In this document: positions 30,013 to 36,926 of the stretch, piece after piece | How positions within the stretch are numbered: the first letter of the stretch is position 1 | How the letters are laid out: every line of letters begins with the position of its first letter | From: a virus | Strand: one strand, 5' to 3' | Length of the DNA: 64,000 bases | Virus record (IMG/VR): IMGVR_UViG_3300043436_004687 | Coordinates: 275,636 to 339,635 of that record | The notes under the pieces: generated by a model | Database searches by the model: none | Told to the model about the DNA's origin: nothing | Seen by the model: the letters and a program-made list of their open reading frames with translations, nothing else | Made by a program: the position numbers and the translations under genes

Positions 30013-30294
30013 TTAATATATTAATTCTTTTATAAATTTAAAATCCTTATCAAATTTAACTAACTTTTCTTTATTGGTTAAACTATTGATAATACCACAA
30101 TCTAAAGTATAAGAGTTTTTATTTTTGTAAACTCTTGCCTTATGTAAAAATATCTTTGTTTTAGATAATAAACTATCTAAAGCATAATATCTATTTTTTT
30201 CTAAATAGATATGAACATAACCCAATTTTTGCAATCCCTCTTTACTATTATTAGCTTGTACCAAAATAGTGTTTTCTAAATTTGTGAAATACAT
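30013..30294 (-). CDS. hypothetical protein, 93 aa
   Basis: Not recognised. Beta-rich with a LSKTKIFLHKARVYKNKNSYTLDCG middle and a basic C-terminus. Faces small RNA g divergently. Confidence 0.77.
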   Translation of the reverse strand: MYFTNLENTILVQANNSKEGLQKLGYVHIYLEKNRYYALDSLLSKTKIFLHKARVYKNKNSYTLDCGIINSLTNKEKLVKFDKDFKFIKELIY

Positions 30295-30323
30295 AATATT
30301 TTACTTTATCGATTAATACACTA

Positions 30324-30355
30324 CAAAGATATAAAATAATATCTTATAAAACAAA
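30324..30355 (-). promoter_or_regulatory. Bacteroidota-type promoter
   Basis: -7 TATCTTTG (30324-30331), -33 TTTG (30352-30355), leader TAGTGTATTAATCGA. Divergent from small RNA g. Confidence 0.84.
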
Positions 30356-30397
30356 TAAAAATCAATAAAAAATAAATTAAAAATAATTGCATTTTTA

Positions 30398-30429
30398 TTT
30401 GCATATCTAAAATTTTATTCGTACCTTTG
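30398..30429 (+). promoter_or_regulatory. promoter of small RNA copy g
   Basis: Rightward -33 TTTG (30398-30401), -7 TACCTTTG (30422-30429), 20 bp spacer. Confidence 0.78.
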
Positions 30430-30433
30430 TTAT

Positions 30434-30485
30434 ATACAAAGCAAGGGAGCAAACCTGAGAAGTAGACTCCACCCTACAATAAACT
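30434..30485 (+). ncRNA. small RNA element, copy g (diverged)
   Basis: Has the tail GUAGACUCCACCCUAC, which can close a GUAG/CUAC hairpin, but no GUUGGUAG head and no strong U-run; end uncertain. It contains no open frame. Confidence 0.5.
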
Positions 30486-30532
30486 CAACTTATTTATAAC
30501 AAGTCTAAATTATAAAAATTTAACAAAATAAA

Positions 30533-30564
30533 TTTGCATATCTAAAAAACAATTCATACCTTTG
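30533..30564 (+). promoter_or_regulatory. rightward promoter of the zinc-ribbon gene
   Basis: -33 TTTG (30533-30536), -7 TACCTTTG (30557-30564), 20 bp spacer; about 105 bp leader follows before ATG 30672. The leader has two AGTGTACAC motifs (around 30578 and 30601). Confidence 0.75.
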
Positions 30565-30671
30565 CATTTGACTGAATAGTGTACACTCACCCAAAAATGT
30601 AGTGTACACCCAACTCATACAACCATATCACAAAAGTACCCTCTAATGCGGTACAACACAACTATGAAGTA

Positions 30672-30983
30672 ATGCCAAACATAAAAAAACTAAAAGAAGC
30701 ATACAACAAAGCAAGCCAATCAAAAATTGGTGATAAAACAATATGCCCTTCTTGTAACAACTCATTCGAGAAAAAAACATATAACCAAATATTCTGTAAA
30801 GCAAAACCAAATACAACTTGTAAAGACTATTACTGGAATAACATAACACCCAATAAAAGAAATAACAAAACTAGAATATCACCAGCTTCCAAAAGATTCA
30901 TGGCTAATAATATATTATATAATATATTTAACCCCGATGACTATGAACACCCCTTCAGCTCCGATGCTCTAGGACAAGACTAA
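30672..30983 (+). CDS. zinc-ribbon protein, 103 aa
   Basis: Rightward, with the motif CPSCNNSFEKKTYNQIFC (26-43), and a further Cys at TTCKDYY. This is the CxxC...NQ.FC...C ribbon common in phage and HNH-linked proteins. The C-terminus (RFMANNILYNIFNPDDYEHPF) is not recognised. May be a DNA or RNA binder. Followed at 31059-31101 by a terminator-like hairpin. Confidence 0.82.
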   Translation: MPNIKKLKEAYNKASQSKIGDKTICPSCNNSFEKKTYNQIFCKAKPNTTCKDYYWNNITPNKRNNKTRISPASKRFMANNILYNIFNPDDYEHPFSSDALGQD

Positions 30984-31058
30984 AATTATATTTCATAGCA
31001 ATCATGTAAGGTTAAAACTGACTATGCGTATATGAAACATAATATATAAAATATCCCC

Positions 31059-31101
31059 AAGTACACATTTGTGTTTATAAAATTTAATGTATTGTGTACT
31101 T
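31059..31101 (+). terminator. hairpin with long loop after the zinc-ribbon gene
   Basis: AAGTACACA, 26 nt, TGTGTACTT, then TATAATTTTTC. A 9 bp perfect stem. The same stem sequence closes the terminator at 59677-59704. Confidence 0.6.
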
Positions 31102-31137
31102 TATAATTTTTCACTCTATTTATAATAAAAGATTATT

Positions 31138-31647
31138 ATGGGTAGAAATATGGAAGTTAGAAAAAAATATTTAGAAGCTAATAAAGAAAAAATAAAAGAA
31201 CAAAAGAAAATTCGTTATGAAGCTAATAAAGAAAAAATAAAAGAATATCAAAAAAATTATCGTATAAATAATAAAGAAAAAATAAATAATTATTATAAAC
31301 GAAAAAGAAGTGAGGATGAATTGTATAAATTAAAAGGAAATACAAGAAATTTAGTCAAAAATTCACTTAAAGGTTTTTTTAAAAACATATATAGAACAGA
31401 AGAAATCTTAGGTTGTACACTAGAAGATTTTAAATTACACTTAGAATCAAAATTCGAATCATGGATGAATTGGGGTAATTATGGTATCTGTAATGGTGAA
31501 TTAAATTATGGATGGGATATTGACCATGTTATACCAATATCGAGTGCTAAAACATTAGATGACGTATATCGTTTAAATCATTATACTAACCTACAACCAT
31601 TATGTAGTTATACTAATAGATATATAAAAAGGGATAGCTACACATAA
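31138..31647 (+). CDS. HNH endonuclease, free-standing
   Basis: 169 residues. The N-terminus has lysine-rich, 13-residue-like repeats (YLEANKEKIKE, YEANKEKIKEYQKNYR) as in phage homing HNH proteins. The HNH core is DIDHVIPISSAKTLDDVYRLNHYTNLQPLCSYTN, with the DHvIP..s HNH start and the N..N..LC pattern. Probably a mobile nicking or double-strand endonuclease. Rightward, opposite to the genes on both sides, with no intron evident. The CTATTTATAATAAA motif sits 15-20 bp before the start. Confidence 0.88.
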   Translation: MGRNMEVRKKYLEANKEKIKEQKKIRYEANKEKIKEYQKNYRINNKEKINNYYKRKRSEDELYKLKGNTRNLVKNSLKGFFKNIYRTEEILGCTLEDFKLHLESKFESWMNWGNYGICNGELNYGWDIDHVIPISSAKTLDDVYRLNHYTNLQPLCSYTNRYIKRDSYT

Positions 31648-32141
31648 CAAAAAATTAATCCTACCCTCATACTTGAGAATAGCATTATAATACCCTTATA
31701 TACCATCGATCCAAATCAATGGACACAAAAGTGTACCTGTAAAAAATAACTAATATCCAAATTTAAAATGTTAAAATTTTCATAAAATATCCGAAGCAAT
31801 CAGATTTTTAGATAGATTAAGTTAGATTTAAGATAGTTTTAGATAGATTAGAATATAATCATATTATCTTTTATTGTATGTTTATATGGTATATTCTATA
31901 TCATTTCACTTTGTAATTCAAAGTACTTTATAGTTCAAATTTCTTTGTAGAATTTAGTGGAGTTCTTATATACGTTACTTTTGCGTATATTTTGTATTAT
32001 GTTGCTTCTATATTCTATTAGTCTTATGCTTATATTTTATGGTATCTTATCCATAATTTACCACATATTACCACTTGATTTTAAAGCGTGAACATGAAAT
32101 ATTTATTAGAATGTATAAAAATATGGGTTAATTATGGGGTT
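31648..32141. other. 494 bp non-coding AT-rich region with short direct repeats
   Basis: No convincing gene was found. A pair of exact TAGATAGATTA repeats (31809-31819 and 31840-31850) flanks a TTAGATTTAAGATAG variant, and further ATATAT-rich steps follow to 32060. Repeated near-identical 11-mers in AT-rich DNA between rightward and leftward genes could be an iteron cluster; no direct evidence for replication. Confidence 0.55.
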
Positions 32142-32345
32142 TTACATCAATTTTTGTATAAAATTGATTATACCAAGAATGGGTATTGCATGAATAAATG
32201 TTGTATAGGATATTATACAATTTCTATAATTACATTCTTCACTATCCTTTCCATCGAATATCCAGTTTACCATTTCTTTTAGAAAGAAGATTGATATAAG
32301 GGGTATATAGAAATACCATTTGCTATCTAGGAATGCTTTTTTCAT
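32142..32345 (-). CDS. small membrane protein, 67 aa
   Basis: A hydrophobic segment WYFYIPLISIFFLKEMVNWIF (10-30) and a second around IHAIPILGIINFI near the C-terminus. The minus-strand reading is preferred because it continues the leftward run; a rightward frame in the same place is likely a shadow. Role unknown. Confidence 0.65.
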   Translation of the reverse strand: MKKAFLDSKWYFYIPLISIFFLKEMVNWIFDGKDSEECNYRNCIISYTTFIHAIPILGIINFIQKLM

Positions 32346-32352
32346 ATATGAT

Positions 32353-32736
32353 TTATTTTAGGTTTTGTTTTATGTATTGGTTGAATTCTATTTCATCTAG
32401 GTTACTGGATTTTCTACCTATATGAGAATTAAAATCTAGGAGTAGGTTTATTGCTTCTTTTCTATTCCAATTATCTTTTGGGTTTGGAATAGGGAATGAT
32501 GTAGTTTTTATATTGATAGTATTATCTTTTGGATTTACTTTCAATTGGGTTGGTTCATCTTCATAGACTTTGAAAAGAACATCTGTTTTTATTTCATATT
32601 CTACATATACCTTTGTGATTATGTTCAAAGTAATGTTCAAGGAATTCTTTTGATGGTTTTGGTAAAGATTTGTAACCGCTTGTATCACATGATTTGCATT
32701 GATTGAATCCATCTTTATCGTGTGAGCCTTGTCCAT
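32353..32736 (-). CDS. hypothetical protein, 127 aa
   Basis: Not recognised. From the ATG at 32736 the frame overlaps the upstream gene by 143 bp; an in-frame TTG downstream of the overlap is possible, so the N-terminal third is uncertain. The rest has an acidic beta region (LFKVYEDEPTQLKVNPKDNTINIKTTS) and a C-terminal helix. Confidence 0.62.
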   Translation of the reverse strand: MDKAHTIKMDSINANHVIQAVTNLYQNHQKNSLNITLNIITKVYVEYEIKTDVLFKVYEDEPTQLKVNPKDNTINIKTTSFPIPNPKDNWNRKEAINLLLDFNSHIGRKSSNLDEIEFNQYIKQNLK

Positions 32737-33034
32737 TGCAAGAAATACAAATTGATTTTAGGGATTCATCATTTGATGCTATAATCTTTTTATTTAATCT
32801 ATCTTTTATTGGTATATGATTACCGCTTGCAAGATATTTCATATTTTCTATAAAGCAATCACCTCTTTGTATTTCATCATTTGTTATGATGGATATGCTT
32901 TGTAGTATGAGAGAAGCGTTCCAATCTTCTTTGGTTGCATTTAAATCCTTTACAAACTTTAATTGGTTTTTATTTGAGTCCAATATAATTTGCTCTTTTA
33001 TTTCGTGAGCATGATTCCAGTCTTTTAATATCAT
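32594..33034 (-). CDS. DnaJ-type zinc-finger protein without J domain, 146 aa
   Basis: ATG 33034 is preferred: it lies 4 bp past the stop of the upstream gene. Contains CISCNGQGSHDKDGFNQCKSCDTSGYK (about 95-121), a CxxCxGxG...CxxCxxxG unit as in the DnaJ cysteine-rich domain, which binds one zinc. No J-domain HPD is visible. The N-terminal 90 residues are charged and helical. May bind unfolded proteins or RNA. Confidence 0.8.
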   Translation of the reverse strand: MILKDWNHAHEIKEQIILDSNKNQLKFVKDLNATKEDWNASLILQSISIITNDEIQRGDCFIENMKYLASGNHIPIKDRLNKKIIASNDESLKSICISCNGQGSHDKDGFNQCKSCDTSGYKSLPKPSKEFLEHYFEHNHKGICRI

Positions 33035-33038
33035 AGTT

Positions 33039-33248
33039 TTAAATTTTTTGACAATAAACGCATTTTGCGGTTTCTCTACCATACATAGTTTTCATTGAGC
33101 AAGTTCCATAATGAGTTCTTAAATCTGAAAACTTAATTTCTGTGTAACCTAATGTAACTAAATGGTTTTCTAAATCCACTTCATTATTAGCTACCAACCT
33201 TAAATCTTCACCAAAATCATTTTCTAAATGTAATACTAATAAATTCAT
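33039..33248 (-). CDS. hypothetical protein, 69 aa
   Basis: Ends with a metal-binding-like TAKCVYCQKI; only one CxxC is present plus an isolated GTCS. Overlaps its upstream gene by 4 bp. Not recognised. Confidence 0.76.
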   Translation of the reverse strand: MNLLVLHLENDFGEDLRLVANNEVDLENHLVTLGYTEIKFSDLRTHYGTCSMKTMYGRETAKCVYCQKI

Positions 33249-33484
33249 AATTTAATCAATTTAAGTTTTCCTATAATTCCAGTTGCAATAAATGTAGATG
33301 TCTCACCTTTTAAAATTATTGAGCCAACACCATTTGTAAATTTATCGACCAATTCAATATCTTCAATTATTCCTTTATAACCTTTGTAAGCATCTGCACC
33401 ATCACGTCTTGGGCAAGTTAATATTTCAACCTCATCACCCTTTTTAAAATTCGATAAGTGTAATTTTGATAAAAAATTAAACAT
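33245..33484 (-). CDS. KOW-like small protein, 79 aa
   Basis: FKKGDEVEILTCPRRDGADAYKGYKGIIEDIELV has the KOW/SH3-like pattern (kGd.V.i... GY.G.i...). Possibly an RNA- or protein-binding barrel. First gene after the promoter at 33515. Confidence 0.76.
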   Translation of the reverse strand: MFNFLSKLHLSNFKKGDEVEILTCPRRDGADAYKGYKGIIEDIELVDKFTNGVGSIILKGETSTFIATGIIGKLKLIKL

Positions 33485-33514
33485 AATAGTTTTTTTTATT
33501 GATTAATAACATTA

Positions 33515-33546
33515 CAAAGATATAAAATAATATTTACATACGCAAA
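33515..33546 (-). promoter_or_regulatory. Bacteroidota-type promoter
   Basis: -7 TATCTTTG (33515-33522), -33 TTTG (33543-33546); leader TAATGTTATTAATCAAT. Drives the 33484-32142 unit. Confidence 0.84.
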
Positions 33547-33562
33547 TAAAAAACATATTTTT

Positions 33563-33793
33563 TTAAAATGTTTCAAGCCAACGATAAGAAGCTTGTTTAA
33601 GAATGTTTATTTGTACCATCAATAGATTAGAAGATACATCCATTTGAGTTAATTTTGCAGTTTCTCTACATAATTTGCGAACCATTGAATTATCTGGGAA
33701 AATACCAGTTTTTTCAGCTTCTTTAATTTCTCGAACACTTAACTTGATTTCATCATCAGATAAATCAGCATATAATTTACTTATTTCATTCAT
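33563..33793 (-). CDS. hypothetical protein, 76 aa
   Basis: ATG 33793 is preferred, 4 bp past the upstream stop; a longer frame from 33868 would overlap that gene by 71 bp. Helical, charged: ADLSDDEIKLSVREIKEAEKTG and a C-terminal hydrophobic helix ILKQASYRWLETF. Not recognised. Confidence 0.74.
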   Translation of the reverse strand: MNEISKLYADLSDDEIKLSVREIKEAEKTGIFPDNSMVRKLCRETAKLTQMDVSSNLLMVQINILKQASYRWLETF

Positions 33794-33797
33794 TATC

Positions 33798-34328
33798 TTA
33801 TTTTTTTGTTGAATTGTACTTCCATTTAATTTTATTAATAAATGATTCATTTTCACATAATTCATCAAGATTTGAAAAAAGTTTATTTTGATTTGAATTA
33901 ATGTAAAAACTTATACCCGAAACCCCTTTATTTTTCGTATAATGTCTTCCATCGCTAAAATAAACAACTTCGCCTAAAATTTTATATTCAAATGTTATAT
34001 CGGGGAAATTTCTGTTTTCTTCTCCTTTTATATCTACTCTAATAAGTCTAGGGTTAGAATATTCAGTAGCAACTATTCCCATTTTATTGAGACATTCATT
34101 TAACTTTATTAAATCATCTGAAATCAATTTTTTTAAGTTATCATTAACAAACCTATTATTTATTTCAATCTCTTTAATTGCTTTATCAATATCAAATGCT
34201 TCTATATCGAACGCTTCTTTAGATAACAATTTAAATGGTTTTTGTTCTGCATTGTTTAAATTGATAAACTCATTTTCAAGATTAGCTAAAATTTGAATTT
34301 GTGTTGGTGTTAAATTTATGTTTATCAT
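33798..34328 (-). CDS. hypothetical protein, 176 aa
   Basis: Not recognised. A helical N-terminal half with FDIEAFDIDKAIKEIEINNRFVNDNLKKL and a C-terminal region with GISFYINSNQNKLF. No motif. Confidence 0.78.
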   Translation of the reverse strand: MININLTPTQIQILANLENEFINLNNAEQKPFKLLSKEAFDIEAFDIDKAIKEIEINNRFVNDNLKKLISDDLIKLNECLNKMGIVATEYSNPRLIRVDIKGEENRNFPDITFEYKILGEVVYFSDGRHYTKNKGVSGISFYINSNQNKLFSNLDELCENESFINKIKWKYNSTKK

Positions 34329-34362
34329 AATCTTATTTTTATTGATTAATAATTTTCTTCTA

Positions 34363-34394
34363 CAAAGATATAAAATAATATATTATAAACCTAA
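34363..34394 (-). promoter_or_regulatory. Bacteroidota-type promoter, TTAG variant
   Basis: -7 TATCTTTG (34363-34370), -33 TTAG (34391-34394); leader TAGAAGAAAATTATTAATCAAT. Confidence 0.76.
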
Positions 34395-34817
34395 TTATTT
34401 TTGATTTAATTTTTCAATTAATTTCTCAATTGAAATTGGTTCTTTATAATACCTTAAATTTTTCATTGATTTAAGACGCTCTGTTACCCTTTCCCTAACA
34501 ATTTGAATATCTTGTTGGGTTGGTGTATAATCATTCATTAAATGACTTGGAATGTCGTTGAAAGCATCTGAATAGTCAGTTGGATTGAAACCTCGTTTGA
34601 TACATTCTTGTGTTAATGCTTCGTAGTGTTTTTTTAAAAAACCGCATTTATTCATCAAAGAAAGTTCATGCCCCTTATTGAGTGTGAATTTATCAATTGG
34701 TTTACTTTTGTATTTCCCCGATTTTATTTTGTTTGGGATTCTTAATACCTCAATTCTTTCTCTGTTAAGATGTTTATCACATAATTCATGTGAAAACCCT
34801 ACTGAAACTCTAGTCAT
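34395..34817 (-). CDS. denV: DenV-like pyrimidine dimer DNA glycosylase
   Basis: 140 residues, like T4 endonuclease V (138). The N-terminus MTRVSV..SHELCDKHLNRERIEVLR aligns with T4 [26 protein letters not shown]: the catalytic Thr2, Glu23 and His16 are kept, while T4 Arg22 is Ile here. The FTLNKGHELSLMNKCGFLKKHYEALTQECIKRGFN block and the C-terminal IPSHLMNDYTPTQQDI follow the T4 order. T4 DenV removes cyclobutane pyrimidine dimers and then cleaves the backbone. Alignment is by eye. Confidence 0.85.
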   Translation of the reverse strand: MTRVSVGFSHELCDKHLNRERIEVLRIPNKIKSGKYKSKPIDKFTLNKGHELSLMNKCGFLKKHYEALTQECIKRGFNPTDYSDAFNDIPSHLMNDYTPTQQDIQIVRERVTERLKSMKNLRYYKEPISIEKLIEKLNQK

Positions 34818-34820
34818 ATC

Positions 34821-35039
34821 TTAAAGTGATATGAATTTAACCGCATCGGGTTGTAAAGAAAATTCTTTTAAAATATAAGTTTCTATCTCAAGTTTTGTGA
34901 AATTTGGAACATCATCACCCTTATAAAGATAAGTATTTATAACGTTATTTGGTTCATTGTTTTCTATTCTATATACAAATAAACTTCTAGTGTTTTCTTC
35001 ACCCAATATTGGTTTTAAAACGTAATATAATTTTAACAT
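34821..35039 (-). CDS. hypothetical protein, 72 aa
   Basis: Not recognised. VLKPILGEENTRSLFVYRIENNEPNNVINTYLYKGDD suggests a small beta domain. First of two genes after the promoter; 3 bp before the DenV-like gene. Confidence 0.77.
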   Translation of the reverse strand: MLKLYYVLKPILGEENTRSLFVYRIENNEPNNVINTYLYKGDDVPNFTKLEIETYILKEFSLQPDAVKFISL

Positions 35040-35074
35040 ATCTTTATGTTTTAATGATTAATAATTTTCTTCTA

Positions 35075-35106
35075 CAAAGATATAAAATAATATTTTAATA
35101 TGCAAA
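35075..35106 (-). promoter_or_regulatory. Bacteroidota-type promoter
   Basis: -7 TATCTTTG (35075-35082), -33 TTTG (35103-35106); leader TAGAAGAAAATTATTAATC, identical to that of 34363. Drives the 35039-34395 unit. Confidence 0.82.
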
Positions 35107-35108
35107 TA

Positions 35109-35214
35109 AAAAAGACATTTTTTTTAATATTTTATTTAGGAGTCATTTCAACCTTATTTCTATCCCCCAAATTAAATTTGGTGACTGGAAAGAGCGTCTT
35201 TTAAATAAAATATT
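35109..35214 (-). other. structured intergenic region with two competing long stems
   Basis: Read leftward: AATATTTTATTTA (35214-35202) can pair with TAAATAAAATATT (35138-35126), while AAAAGAC (around 35202-35196) can pair with GTCTTTT (35115-35109), which is followed by T's. The two stems cross, so they form a pseudoknot or exclude each other, as in attenuators. A CCAAATT-AATTTGG hairpin lies at the centre. No open frame. Confidence 0.55.
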
Positions 35215-35446
35215 AGTCTAATAATTTTTTCACTAATTCATAAGATAATGAAAAACTTTTAGGTGTTACATCAAATCGTCCATTTAATTTTAAAATATGA
35301 ATAGTATCATAAGTCATATCACATACTGCAATTTCTTCAGTATGTTTACCCTCTTTGAAATCCACTTGTAATTGCCTTACTTCATATTCATTCAAAATAT
35401 ATTCACCAACTTTAAATTTAGGAACTGGAATTCTCGTGATATTCAT
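35213..35446 (-). CDS. hypothetical protein, 77 aa
   Basis: ATG 35446 (MNITRIPVPKFKVGEYI) is preferred over 35473 since it starts 4 bp past the upstream stop. FKVGEYILNEYEV and HILKLNGRFDVTPKSF are barrel-like. Not recognised. Confidence 0.74.
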   Translation of the reverse strand: MNITRIPVPKFKVGEYILNEYEVRQLQVDFKEGKHTEEIAVCDMTYDTIHILKLNGRFDVTPKSFSLSYELVKKLLD

Positions 35447-35450
35447 ATCT

Positions 35451-35708
35451 TTATATTTTTTTAAATGTTTCACATTCTTTTGCTATAACAAATGCTTTAA
35501 AATCGGAACCCCATCCACTTTTAGGTTGGGTTTTCAAAGCATTTATAAATTCTGTATTATGAAATCCCAAAGGGATACAATTACCTTTATATACTGCATT
35601 TAAGTTATCACTATATTTACCCTCTGAATTACCACAATCACATTTTTTTATGATGTTGGGTGATAATGAGAAAACAGATAAACAATCATTACAAAATAAT
35701 AGTTTCAT
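35451..35708 (-). CDS. zinc-ribbon protein with PLGFHN motif, 85 aa
   Basis: LFCNDCLSVFSLSPNIIKKCDCGNSEGKY gives two cysteine pairs, CNDC and CDC, of a zinc ribbon; then AVYKGNCIPLGFHNTEFINAL, a combination I recognise as recurrent in phage and bacterial small proteins of unknown role. Overlaps the upstream gene by one base. Confidence 0.8.
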   Translation of the reverse strand: MKLLFCNDCLSVFSLSPNIIKKCDCGNSEGKYSDNLNAVYKGNCIPLGFHNTEFINALKTQPKSGWGSDFKAFVIAKECETFKKI

Positions 35709-35902
35709 TAGAAATCGTAAGTTACTACTTGAACATCACTTAATGTTATTTCAAGATTATTAACAAAGTAAATTTTTTTACCGCTTGATTTAAAAAACGC
35801 TTCTTTAAACTCATTTAAAGCTATTAATTTAATCTCCAAAGTTTCATTATCAGTTTGATGTCTAAACCATTCCATAAAAGGAGTTGCATACATTTTTATC
35901 AT
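35708..35902 (-). CDS. hypothetical protein, 64 aa
   Basis: Not recognised. MEWFRHQTDNETLEIKLIALNEFKEAFFKSSG then two strands. Soluble. Confidence 0.75.
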   Translation of the reverse strand: MIKMYATPFMEWFRHQTDNETLEIKLIALNEFKEAFFKSSGKKIYFVNNLEITLSDVQVVTYDF

Positions 35903-35903
35903 A

Positions 35904-36020
35904 TTAATATGTTTTAAACGTTATACAATAATCAATAGCTTCTTGTTCATCGTCAGTAAACAATATTTCTTCATACCACAATTCACCATTAGCCGAATGA
36001 GTGTTATTTTCGGTATTCAT
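35904..36020 (-). CDS. small acidic protein, 38 aa
   Basis: ATG 36020, MNTENNTHSANGELWYEEIL, then FTDDEQEAIDYCITFKTY. Rich in Asp/Glu, overlaps the upstream gene by 17 bp. Not recognised. Confidence 0.65.
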   Translation of the reverse strand: MNTENNTHSANGELWYEEILFTDDEQEAIDYCITFKTY

Positions 36021-36291
36021 AGTCCAAAATCTTTGTTCGGTTTCTATGTTCTCTAATACTACAAATTTTTTCATTATAAAGAAATAGTTTAGTTAAATAT
36101 TTAATATCATCAATTTTTCTTTTATTGTCATTTTCATCAACAATATTATCAAGTTGGTAATGTTTTGCACTTCTTATTGCATCAGCAGTTAATAAGATAA
36201 ATGCTTGTATGAAACCATTACAATTAACTTCTAATGTATAAGTATGTCCATTAGAAGCTACAAATGTTCCAATATATTTAGTTAATTTCAT
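36004..36291 (-). CDS. hypothetical protein, 95 aa
   Basis: Not recognised. KYIGTFVASNGHTYTLEVNCNGFIQAFILLTADAIRSA looks like a strand-helix domain; a basic C-terminus (REHRNRTKILDYEYRK). Has a weak promoter-like -7 (TACATTTG, 36319-36326) in front but no clear -33. Confidence 0.76.
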   Translation of the reverse strand: MKLTKYIGTFVASNGHTYTLEVNCNGFIQAFILLTADAIRSAKHYQLDNIVDENDNKRKIDDIKYLTKLFLYNEKICSIREHRNRTKILDYEYRK

Positions 36292-36396
36292 AATACCATT
36301 GTTTTAATTATTATGATACAAATGTATAAAAAAAATAATTAATAAAAAAGTTGTTTATTAATTATTTTTTTCGTATGGATCTAAAATGTTGTTAAT

Positions 36397-36636
36397 TTAT
36401 TCTTTTAATGATGCAACTATTTTTTGGTGAACAATATGAGGATGCTCTGTTGTGATTTCATATCTAGTATTAAGAGTCTTAATAAAATCTTCAATAATAC
36501 CCCAATTTTCTTCTTTTGCATTAACTGAAACCCCACCAATAGTTATATTGGCATAATCATCACTATCATTAGTATTGACGAATTTAATTAATTTACAAGC
36601 ATCTTCGTAGCTTAACAACCTTAAATATTTTTTCAT
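36397..36636 (-). CDS. hypothetical protein, 79 aa
   Basis: Not recognised. KYLRLLSYEDACKLIKFVNTNDSDD, then a strand TIGGVSVNAKEENWG, then a helix. 17 bp after the upstream gene. Confidence 0.75.
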   Translation of the reverse strand: MKKYLRLLSYEDACKLIKFVNTNDSDDYANITIGGVSVNAKEENWGIIEDFIKTLNTRYEITTEHPHIVHQKIVASLKE

Positions 36637-36653
36637 AATTTATATTTTAATTA

Positions 36654-36863
36654 TTAACCACCAATGCCAAATGGACTTCTTTGAGTACCAACCCTTCCAT
36701 CGTTTCTTAATGTTTCCATTGATATTGACAATTCTTTTGCAAATCCCTCAATATCTTTGTGTAAAGTTCCTTTGGTGACAGATAAAGCATCTGTTAACAT
36801 TTTGTTTTCAAATTCTTCATCAGTTCTAGGAATAGATTTATATCTACGTTCCAATTTTTCCAT
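36654..36863 (-). CDS. hypothetical protein, 69 aa
   Basis: Not recognised. Charged helical body with FAKELSISMETLRNDGRVGTQRSPFGIGG tail (Gly-rich). First of two genes under the promoter at 36895-36926. Confidence 0.75.
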   Translation of the reverse strand: MEKLERRYKSIPRTDEEFENKMLTDALSVTKGTLHKDIEGFAKELSISMETLRNDGRVGTQRSPFGIGG

Positions 36864-36894
36864 AATAATTTAATGTTTATGATTAATAACACTA

Positions 36895-36926
36895 CAAAGA
36901 TATAAAATAAAATGTTATAAAACAAA
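36895..36926 (-). promoter_or_regulatory. Bacteroidota-type promoter
   Basis: -7 TATCTTTG (36895-36902), -33 TTTG (36923-36926), leader TAGTGTTATTAATCA. The -33 box lies inside the end of the amidohydrolase gene. Confidence 0.82.

Noticed and set aside
30643-30849. Leftward hydrophobic frame opposite the zinc-ribbon gene.
   Set aside because: It is antisense to a gene with a clear CxxC signature and its own promoter; hydrophobicity is a reflection of that gene's Lys/Asn codons.
32088-32282. Rightward 64-codon frame.
   Set aside because: It lies opposite a leftward frame with a better start and continues no rightward unit; no promoter of the known types precedes it.
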